A program made the translations under genes and the position numbers. From Nocardioides turkmenicus (GTDB taxonomy: Bacteria > Actinomycetota > Actinomycetes > Propionibacteriales > Nocardioidaceae), in contig NZ_JAALAA010000006.1 in NCBI RefSeq assembly GCF_011045035.1, positions 186,001-250,000 on the forward strand: a stretch of DNA of 64,000 nucleotides, read 5' to 3'. The notes below the pieces were generated by a model that saw nothing but the letters and a program-made list of their open reading frames with translations, made no database searches and was not told the origin of the DNA. The number at the start of each line of letters is the position of its first letter. Position 1 is the first letter of the stretch. This document shows, piece by piece, positions 58,603-64,000 of the stretch.

Positions 58603-59693
58603 GCATCGCAACACGTATCGGTCAGATCGCGGCAGGCACGTTGGGAGCGGCGGCGGTCGCCGCCGCGGCCCGCGGTGCGGTGGTGGTCAAGAAGCGCCGT
58701 CGCGCGATAGAGGAACGCCCCGAGGACCGCACCCCGCTCGGTACGCTGCGGTCCTGTCCGGTCACCGTGGTGACCTCCGACGGCGTACCACTGCACGTCG
58801 AGGTCGACGAGGTCGATCAGGCTCACAACCACAACAGCGCGTCGAGCAACGTGACCATGGTCTTCGTGCACGGCTACTGCCTCAACCTCGACTGCTGGCA
58901 CTTCCAGCGCGCCGCCTACCGCGGTCTGGTGCGGTCGGTCTTCTACGACCAGCGCAGCCACGGTCGCAGCGGCCGGTCCTCGCTCGGCAACGCCACCATC
59001 GACCAGCTCGGTGACGACCTGCTCCAGGTGCTCGACGCGGTCGTGCCCGAGGGCCCGGTGATCCTGGTCGGCCACTCCATGGGCGGGATGACGATCGCCG
59101 CGCTCGCCGAGGACCACCCCGAGCTGTTCGCGCCCTACGACGAGGGTGGCCGGATCATCGGCGCCGCCCTGATCTCGACGACCGCCGGTGGCCTGGACCC
59201 GAGCCGGCTGCTGATCCCGGTGCTCCCGGCCAAGCTGTCCGGCGGGATCGCCAACGGCACCATGCGGACACTGGCGCGCGGGCACGGGATCGTCGACCGG
59301 TTCCGGGTCATGGGGGCCTCGGTGGCGACCGTCTTCACCGACGTGTTCGCCTTCGGCGACGAGGTGCCCGCGGCGTACGTCGAGTTCGTCGACGGGCTGC
59401 TCTCACAGACGCCGTTCGAGGTGGTCGCGGAGTTCTTCCCGAGCTTCCGTGCGCTGGACAAGTTCTCGAGCGTCGCTGCGATGGGGCGGGTGCCGACCAC
59501 GATCATCTGCGGCACCGCCGACCGGCTCACCGCGATCGGCCACAGCCGCAAGCTGCACTCCTACATCCCCGGCTCGCGCCTGGTGGAGTGCGAGAAGGCC
59601 GGACACATGGTCATCCTCGAGCGCCACGGTCAGGTCAACGCCGAGCTCGACCAGCTGCTCGCCTCGGCCACCCGGGATGCGGCCTCGGCATGA
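58599..59693 (+). CDS. Alpha/beta-hydrolase fold protein
   Basis: The 364-aa protein has a short hydrophobic Ala-rich N-terminal helix (QIAAGTLGAAAVAAAARGAVVV). The hydrolase fold follows, with VFVHGYCLNLDCW, VFYDQRSHGRSGRS, the nucleophile elbow ILVGHSMGGMTIA, ICGTADRLTAIGHS, and the final His motif EKAGHMVILERHGQVN. The catalytic Ser-Asp-His triad is complete. The substrate is unknown. This gene usually sits between alr and tsaE in actinobacteria. It overlaps both neighbours by 4 nt, so it is in their operon. Confidence 0.92.
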   Translation: MSIATRIGQIAAGTLGAAAVAAAARGAVVVKKRRRAIEERPEDRTPLGTLRSCPVTVVTSDGVPLHVEVDEVDQAHNHNSASSNVTMVFVHGYCLNLDCWHFQRAAYRGLVRSVFYDQRSHGRSGRSSLGNATIDQLGDDLLQVLDAVVPEGPVILVGHSMGGMTIAALAEDHPELFAPYDEGGRIIGAALISTTAGGLDPSRLLIPVLPAKLSGGIANGTMRTLARGHGIVDRFRVMGASVATVFTDVFAFGDEVPAAYVEFVDGLLSQTPFEVVAEFFPSFRALDKFSSVAAMGRVPTTIICGTADRLTAIGHSRKLHSYIPGSRLVECEKAGHMVILERHGQVNAELDQLLASATRDAASA

Positions 59694-60634
59694 CGCTCGT
59701 CTTCGAGCGGGTCGGGGCGGAGGCCGCGGCGGAGGTGCTCGGCATCGTCCGTGCGGCCTTCTCCGCCCGCCCGCCCCTGGACCCGCCTGCCGATGCGCTC
59801 GGCGAGACCGAGGGGTCGCTGAAGGAGCGCCTCTCCGGCTTCGGGGGTGTGCTGGCGCGGCTGGACGGGGTCGGCGTCGGCGCCGTCGTCATGGATCCCG
59901 CCGACTCGACCATGTGGCTGCGTCGATTCGCTGTTCTGCCTGATCAGCAGGGTCATGGTGTGGCACACAAGATGGTGACGTACGCCGCCGGCATCGCGCG
60001 TGCCGAGGGGTTCGACGACCTCGCGGTGATCGCTCGCGAGGAGCTCCCGGAGACGTTGCGGTTCTGGGTCCGTCAGGGCTTTCGTGAGGTCTCCCGTGCT
60101 GCGCCCGCCGTACGGCTCCACCGTCCGCTCAACGAGCACGTCGTCGAGGCGCTCGACGCCGACGCGATGTTCGAGTTGGGGCGGCGCGTGGCCGCACTGG
60201 TTGCCGCCGGCGACGTACTCGTCCTCTCCGGTGGCCTCGGTGCCGGCAAGACGACCTTCACCAAGGGCCTCGGCGCCGGGCTGGGGGTGCGCGGCGAGAT
60301 CACCTCGCCGACGTTCGTGATCGCCCGGGTGCATCCTTCGACGGTCGGTGGCCCGGAGCTGGTCCATGTCGACGCCTATCGGCTCGGCGGGATGGACGAG
60401 CTCGACGACCTCGACCTGGACACCGATCTCGACGATGCGGTCACCGTGGTCGAGTGGGGCGAGGGGCTGGCCGAGGGGCTCTCCGACTCCCGACTGGAGA
60501 TCCGGATCGTACGTGCCGAGGCCGACGAGGCTCCCCTCGATCTGGTGGAGGCGCCCGACGGCGCTGATCCGCGACGTGTCGAGATCGTCCCGGTCGGGGC
60601 CCGCTGGCGTGGCGTGGACCTGAGCGCGCTCTAG
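59690..60634 (+). CDS. tsaE: GNAT acetyltransferase-TsaE fusion
   Basis: The 314-aa protein has an N-terminal GNAT domain (LRRFAVLPDQQGHGVAHKMVTYAAGIARAEGFDD, acetyl-CoA loop Q.GHGV). The TsaE domain follows: Walker A LSGGLGAGKTTFTKGLGAGLGV (181-189), EITSPTFVIARVHP, LVHVDAYRLGGMDELDDL and VVEWGEGLAEGL. TsaE is the ATPase that cycles TsaB/TsaD in making the t6A tRNA base. The GNAT half is common in actinobacteria and its role is unclear. It overlaps the hydrolase stop by 4 nt. Confidence 0.94.
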   Translation: MTLVFERVGAEAAAEVLGIVRAAFSARPPLDPPADALGETEGSLKERLSGFGGVLARLDGVGVGAVVMDPADSTMWLRRFAVLPDQQGHGVAHKMVTYAAGIARAEGFDDLAVIAREELPETLRFWVRQGFREVSRAAPAVRLHRPLNEHVVEALDADAMFELGRRVAALVAAGDVLVLSGGLGAGKTTFTKGLGAGLGVRGEITSPTFVIARVHPSTVGGPELVHVDAYRLGGMDELDDLDLDTDLDDAVTVVEWGEGLAEGLSDSRLEIRIVRAEADEAPLDLVEAPDGADPRRVEIVPVGARWRGVDLSAL

Positions 60635-60637
60635 GGT
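60632..60637 (+). promoter_or_regulatory. -10 box TAGGGT before tsaB
   Basis: TAGGGT overlaps the end of the tsaE gene and lies 7 nt before GTG 60645. It also overlaps a GGGAG that could be a ribosome-binding site, so either mode is possible. Confidence 0.4.
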
Positions 60638-60644
60638 GGGAGTT

Positions 60645-61313
60645 GTGCTTCTCGCCTTTGACACCGCCACACCCCAGGTGACCGTTGCGCTCCACGACGG
60701 TGACGACGTCGTCGCCGAGGTCGCCTCCGACCGGACCATGAAGCACGGCGAGCAGCTCGCGCCGCTGATCTCCGACGTCATGGCGGAGGCCGGGATCGTA
60801 CGCCAGGACCTGACCGCCATCGCCGTCGGCGCCGGTCCCGGGCCGTTCACCGGTCTCCGGGTCGGGCTGGTCACCGCCCGGACGCTCGGGTTCGTTCTGG
60901 AGATCCCGGTCTACGCGGCCTGCACCTTGGACGTGCTGGCGGTGGAGGCGGTGGAGTCCGGCGTGGTCTCGACAAGCTCGACCGCCGAGGGGTTCTTCGT
61001 GGCGACCGACGCGCGCCGCAAGGAGGTCTACCTGGCCTCCTACGACCCCGACGGCGTACGTCTCGAGGGGCCCGTCGTCGCCCGCCCGGCCGAGGTCGCC
61101 ACCTCGATGCCGGTGGTCGGCGAGGGAGCGCTGCTCTACCCCGACGCCTTCTCGACGCCGCTCGGTCCGCAGCGTCCGTCCGCAGGCTGGCTGGCACGGG
61201 CCGTGGCCGAGGAGCGGGTCGAGCTGATGGACCCCGAGCCGCTCTATCTGCGTCGGCCTGACGCGGTGGAGCAGGCTGCCCAGAAGAAGGTCCACAAGCA
61301 GGTCTCGCAATGA
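60645..61313 (+). CDS. tsaB: tRNA t6A modification protein TsaB
   Basis: The 222-aa protein starts MLLAFDTATPQVTVALHD, the TsaB fold opening, and has KHGEQLAPLISDVMAEAG, AIAVGAGPGPFTGLRVGLVTA, VATDARRKEVYLASYD and PLYLRRPDAVEQ. TsaB is the scaffold partner of TsaD in threonylcarbamoyl-adenosine synthesis. The sequence VVSTSST in the variable loop comes from the same repeat seen in nnrDE. GTG 60645 is preferred; GTG 60636 is an alternative. Confidence 0.94.
   Translation: MLLAFDTATPQVTVALHDGDDVVAEVASDRTMKHGEQLAPLISDVMAEAGIVRQDLTAIAVGAGPGPFTGLRVGLVTARTLGFVLEIPVYAACTLDVLAVEAVESGVVSTSSTAEGFFVATDARRKEVYLASYDPDGVRLEGPVVARPAEVATSMPVVGEGALLYPDAFSTPLGPQRPSAGWLARAVAEERVELMDPEPLYLRRPDAVEQAAQKKVHKQVSQ
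60965..60983. repeat. Intragenic copy of the TCTCGACAAGCTCGA repeat in tsaB
   Basis: GGTCTCGACAAGCTCGACC is the same core as in nnrDE at 56313-56327 with perfect outer pairing GGTC/GACC. It encodes VSTSS in a loop region. Confidence 0.75.
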
Positions 61314-61774
61314 TCGTACGCTCGGCCGGCCCGGACGACGTCGACGCGATCGCCGGCCTCGAGGTCGAGGCCTTCCCCGACGACGCCTGGACCCGCGACT
61401 ACCTGCAGGTCGCGATCGAGGGGAAGATGCCGACGGTCCGGATCCTCGTCGCCGAGGAGGGCGGGGTGATCGTCGGCCATGCGCTGGTGAGCGTCGTCTA
61501 CGAGATCGCCGAGCTGCAGCGGATCGCGGTCGCGGCCGACCAGCGGCGGCAGGGGATCGGTCGTGGGCTGCTCGAGGCGTGTGTCGAGCTGGCACGGGAG
61601 GAGCAGGCCGAGCGGGTGCTGCTCGAAGTGCGGGAGGACAACGCCGCTGCCCTCCCGTTCTACGACCGAGCGGGCTTCGTCGAGATCGACCGCCGCGAGC
61701 GCTACTACCGAGACGGGGCGACGGGGATCGTGCTGGCGATGGACCTCACGGACTCGGGAGCGACGCCTGACTGA
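61310..61774 (+). CDS. rimI: Ribosomal protein S18-alanine N-acetyltransferase-like GNAT
   Basis: The 154-aa protein has MIVRSAGPDDVDAIAGLEVEAFPDDAWTRDYLQ, then AELQRIAVAADQRRQGIGRGLLEACVELAREEQAERVLLEVREDNAAALPFYDRAGFVEIDRRERYY, the RimI pattern with the acetyl-CoA-binding Q.R..GIG.GLL. It probably acetylates an N-terminus such as S18. rimI is normally next to tsaB/tsaD as here. ATG 61310 overlaps the tsaB stop by 4 nt. Confidence 0.93.
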   Translation: MIVRSAGPDDVDAIAGLEVEAFPDDAWTRDYLQVAIEGKMPTVRILVAEEGGVIVGHALVSVVYEIAELQRIAVAADQRRQGIGRGLLEACVELAREEQAERVLLEVREDNAAALPFYDRAGFVEIDRRERYYRDGATGIVLAMDLTDSGATPD

Positions 61775-61796
61775 AATGTCGGTGGTCTGTGGTGCG

Positions 61797-62360
61797 ATGA
61801 GTGTCATGGCCTTCAACCGCGACAGGTTCGAAACGAAGACGGCTGGCATCGCCCTGGCGAGGACGATCGGCCGCGACGGTCTGCGTGCGCCGACCCTGAA
61901 GGTGGTCGCCGAGGAGGCGAACATGTGTCAGTCGACGTTGCACAAGTGGTTCGCCGGGCGGGAGAACATGCTGCCCCATGCCGCGGCAGGGTTCGCTGGG
62001 ATCTACTGGGAGCAGATCGCTCAGCGCGTGAACCTACGGGGTTGGTCCGGCTACCTGCCGTCGACCAAGGACGAGATCTACTTTCTCCGGGCCTGGCTCG
62101 GCATCGAGGAGCTCGCTCGGTCCAACGACGTGGTCGGCGAGGCGGTCCGAGACCTGTGGCACAACGTGAGGTTCTGGCTCCGCAGCTCGATCGGTCGCGA
62201 CCTCACCGACTTCGAATCGGGCGGGCTGGTGGTCCTGCTCCGTGGGTTGTGGGACGGCCTCTGCTCAGCCGAGCCCATCGATCCTGATCTGGCACAGCAG
62301 ATCTGGACCGCCGCGTACGCCGCTCTTCGCGACGATCTGGACAGCGCCCAAGCCGCCTGA
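61797..62360 (+). CDS. TetR-family regulator inserted in the tsa cluster
   Basis: The 187-aa protein has an N-terminal TetR-type helix-turn-helix (TKTAGIALARTIGRDGLRAPTLKVVAEEANMCQSTLHKWFAGRENMLPHAA). An all-helical ligand domain follows. It sits between rimI and tsaD, a place where rimI-tsaD is usually uninterrupted, so it looks like an insertion. ATG 61776 and 61806 are alternative starts. The array of palindromic repeats downstream lies within its reach, and such palindromes are what TetR proteins bind. Confidence 0.75.
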   Translation: MSVMAFNRDRFETKTAGIALARTIGRDGLRAPTLKVVAEEANMCQSTLHKWFAGRENMLPHAAAGFAGIYWEQIAQRVNLRGWSGYLPSTKDEIYFLRAWLGIEELARSNDVVGEAVRDLWHNVRFWLRSSIGRDLTDFESGGLVVLLRGLWDGLCSAEPIDPDLAQQIWTAAYAALRDDLDSAQAA

Positions 62361-62412
62361 GCGGCCGGTGCTTCGGATGGAGCGCATCTCGGGCGGACCA
62401 CGTGAGGCCCAG

Positions 62413-62608
62413 GCGAACGAAGATTCGTTCGCGTGCCCGTGACGAACGAAAATTCATTCGCGGCCTGTGACGAATGAAGATTCGTTCGCGGACGGGCACG
62501 GGTGAAATGAACGTTCGTTCGCGCGTCCAGCGTGAATGTACGTTCGTTCGTGCGAGCGGGGTGAATGAAAATTCGTCCGCGAGCTTGGAGCGAATGAAAA
62601 TTCGTTCG
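62413..62608. repeat. Array of seven ~29-bp palindromic repeats before tsaD
   Basis: In the 307-nt gap between the TetR stop and tsaD lie seven units of a near palindrome with consensus GAATGAAnATTCGTTCG. Their TTCGTTCG-type cores begin at 62424, 62453, 62481, 62514, 62543, 62572 and 62601, so steps are 29, 28, 33, 29, 29 and 29 nt. Unit 1 (62413-62432) is a perfect 8+4+8 palindrome; other units carry one to three changes. Spacers of about 9-14 nt differ in sequence. No protein-coding interpretation fits a 29-nt step. Confidence 0.85.
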
Positions 62609-62667
62609 TCCGCCACGGCGAGGGGCGGGCTCCCCGCCTCGGATCGAGGGGAAGGCAGAATGGGCTC

Positions 62668-63729
62668 ATGACTTCCGGTGCCCTCGTTGATGAGCCCCTG
62701 GTCCTCGGGATCGAGACCTCATGTGATGAGACCGGGATCGGCGTCGTGCGTGGCCATACCCTGCTGGCCGACGCGGTGGCGAGCAGCGTCGAGGAGCACG
62801 CCCGATTCGGTGGGGTGGTGCCGGAGGTCGCGAGCCGGGCGCACCTGGAGGCGATGGTGCCGACGATCGAGCGGGCCTGCGAGGAGTCCGGCATCAAGCT
62901 GAACGACGTCGACGCGATCGCCGTCACCGCCGGGCCAGGTCTCGCGGGTGCCCTGCTGGTCGGGGTGGCGGCCGCCAAGGCCCTCGCGCTGGGGCTCGAC
63001 AAGCCGATCTACGGCGTGAACCACCTGGCCTCGCACGTCGCGGTCGACCAGCTGCAGCACGGGCCGCTTCCCGAGCCCTGCGTGGCCATGCTCGTCTCCG
63101 GCGGCCACTCCAGCCTGCTCAAGGTCACCGACATCACCGAGGGCGTGGACCCCATGGGCGCGACGATCGACGACGCCGCGGGGGAGGCCTTCGACAAGGT
63201 CGCCCGCCTGCTCGGCCTCGGCTTCCCGGGTGGTCCGGTCATCGACAGGACCGCCACGTCGGGCAGCTCGATCGCGATCGACTTCCCGCGCGGGCTCACC
63301 AGCCGTCGCGACCTCGAACGGCACCGCTTCGACTTCTCCTTCTCGGGCCTCAAGACCGCCGTGGCTCGTTGGATCGAGGCAAAGGAGCGTAGCGGCGAAC
63401 CGGTCCCGGTCGCCGACGTCGCCGCCAGCTTCCAGGAGGCCGTGGTCGACGTGCTGGTGCGGAAGGCCCTCGACGCGGCCTCCTCCGAAGGCATCGAGGA
63501 CATCATCATCGGCGGCGGGGTCGCCGCGAACAGCCGGCTCCGCGTGCTCGCCGAGGAGCGTGCCACCAAGCTGGGCATCCGGGTCCGGGTCCCGCGTCCG
63601 GGTCTGTGCACCGACAACGGCGCGATGGTGGCTGCTCTGGGGGCGGAGATGGTGGCGAGGGGACGTACGCCGTCGGCGCTGGACCTTCCGGCCGACTCGT
63701 CCCAGCCGATCACGTCCGTCCTGGTCTGA
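62668..63729 (+). CDS. tsaD: tRNA N6-adenosine threonylcarbamoyltransferase
   Basis: The 353-aa protein begins [18 protein letters not shown] and has [21 protein letters not shown], the metal site [12 protein letters not shown] (two His), [46 protein letters not shown] and [11 protein letters not shown]...[13 protein letters not shown] with the third ligand Asp. It completes t6A on ANN-decoding tRNAs together with TsaB and TsaE encoded nearby. CAGAAT is 6 nt before ATG 62668, just after the palindromic array. Confidence 0.98.
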   Translation: MTSGALVDEPLVLGIETSCDETGIGVVRGHTLLADAVASSVEEHARFGGVVPEVASRAHLEAMVPTIERACEESGIKLNDVDAIAVTAGPGLAGALLVGVAAAKALALGLDKPIYGVNHLASHVAVDQLQHGPLPEPCVAMLVSGGHSSLLKVTDITEGVDPMGATIDDAAGEAFDKVARLLGLGFPGGPVIDRTATSGSSIAIDFPRGLTSRRDLERHRFDFSFSGLKTAVARWIEAKERSGEPVPVADVAASFQEAVVDVLVRKALDAASSEGIEDIIIGGGVAANSRLRVLAEERATKLGIRVRVPRPGLCTDNGAMVAALGAEMVARGRTPSALDLPADSSQPITSVLV

Positions 63730-63744
63730 CCCGCGGTCCGGACC

Positions 63745-64000
63745 TCAGAACGGCCGTACCAGCAGACAGGTCCCCTCGCCGGCGACCCTGGTGAGCACGA
63801 TCGTGGCCTCCGCGGAGCCCGACAGCGCGAGCCGCTTGCGGAGCTGCTCGGGCACGACCTGCACGCCCCGCTTCTTGATCGTCAGCTTCCCGATCCCACG
63901 CTCCCGCAGCGCTGCCTTGAGCTGCTTCTCCCGGTAGGGGAGCTCCTCGAGCACCTGGTACCCGCGAGCGAAGGGCGTCTCGAAGGAGGCGGAGGAGGTG
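63745..64000 (-). CDS. C-terminal part of a THUMP-like SAM-dependent methyltransferase (partial)
   Basis: The frame is open from the window edge to TGA 63745. The last 85 residues include FARGYQVLEELPYREKQLKAALRERGIGKLTIKKRGVQVVPEQLRKRLALSGSAEATIVLTRV. This is the C-terminal THUMP-like domain (LK..L..rg.G.l.IKkRGv.v.PeqLRk.L...G...atvvLTRv) attached to class I methyltransferases in actinobacteria. The catalytic part lies beyond the window. It is convergent with tsaD. Confidence 0.75.
   Translation of the reverse strand, partial: TSSASFETPFARGYQVLEELPYREKQLKAALRERGIGKLTIKKRGVQVVPEQLRKRLALSGSAEATIVLTRVAGEGTCLLVRPF

Noticed and set aside
62413..62432. LexA (SOS) boxes
   Set aside because: Actinobacterial LexA boxes are GAAC-N4-GTTC; here the half-sites are GAAC-N8-GTTC and later units diverge from GAAC.
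62413..62608. CRISPR array
   Set aside because: Repeats are only about 18-20 nt, palindromic and degenerate, with 9-14 nt spacers of no consistent length, and no cas genes are in the window.

Overview
The window comes from a high-GC actinobacterium, most likely a member of the Nocardioidaceae (Nocardioides-like). Supporting evidence is the very GC-rich codon use, the class II (B12-dependent) NrdJ next to an NrdR-like tail, the GNAT-TsaE fusion, the long acidic N-terminal extension on ribosomal protein S9, many GTG starts, and many genes with a -10-like box only 6-8 nt before the start codon, which implies leaderless transcripts. The species assignment is inference. I see no insertion sequence, prophage, CRISPR array, tRNA or rRNA.

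Layout. 1-3271: end of nrdR, nrdJ and a strong terminator. 3297-5902: small NTF2-like proteins, a HIT protein and an unknown 380-aa protein. 5950-6027: a possible structured RNA. 6074-9245: a type VII secretion (ESX) style cassette with an EspC-like substrate, a WXG-type effector with a glycine-zipper tail, a small membrane protein, an LpqN/DcrB-like protein, a frameshifted gene and a chaperone-like protein. 9379-13640: a secreted NLP (NPP1) protein, a DUF429-RelA/SpoT synthetase fusion, and a methyltransferase divergent from an AraC regulator. 13669-19690: a membrane-anchored polymorphic toxin with a C-terminal NS_2-type nuclease, its overlapping probable immunity gene, and a PLD-helicase-DUF3427 protein. 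19847-25813: a LacI-controlled arabinan/arabinoside uptake operon (binding protein, two permeases, GH51 arabinofuranosidase) with a perfect operator between -35 and -10.

25938-37067: a mixed accessory stretch. It holds a P-loop nucleoside kinase, an XRE/AbiEi-like regulator with a Fic protein lacking the catalytic His, a divergent OLD-type TOPRIM protein sharing an 18-bp inverted-repeat operator, two divergent coiled-coil proteins of unknown function, a Mug glycosylase, an orphan DNA methyltransferase, an MBL hydrolase, a secreted HNH nuclease and a FUSC protein. 37161-43282: a YbdK-type ligase, a ThrE exporter, a DUF402 protein, and a Baeyer-Villiger monooxygenase/SDR operon with a divergent TetR. 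43378-46711: a secreted repeat protein, then an ECF sigma factor coupled to a one-TM protein whose outer part looks like a nitrate/nitrite-sensing (NIT) domain. 46801-49941: ornithine aminotransferase, and a LacI regulator divergent from a flavin reductase across two palindromic operators.

50200-63729 is the conserved actinobacterial housekeeping block: rplM-rpsI, glmM, coaA, glmS, acpS, nnrDE, alr, an alpha/beta hydrolase, tsaE (fused to GNAT), tsaB, rimI and tsaD. These genes make amino-sugar and D-alanine precursors for the cell wall, activate ACP, synthesise CoA, repair NAD(P)HX and make t6A tRNA. A TetR gene and an unusual array of seven ~29-bp palindromic repeats interrupt the tsa cluster just before tsaD. 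The window ends in the 3' part of a THUMP-like methyltransferase.

The most unusual signals are the seven-unit palindromic array (62413-62608), the XRE/Fic/TOPRIM bidirectional module (26557-28699), the TrbL-like toxin with its overlapping immunity gene, the DUF429-alarmone synthetase fusion, the sigma/NIT pair, and a repeated leaderless-promoter spacing.
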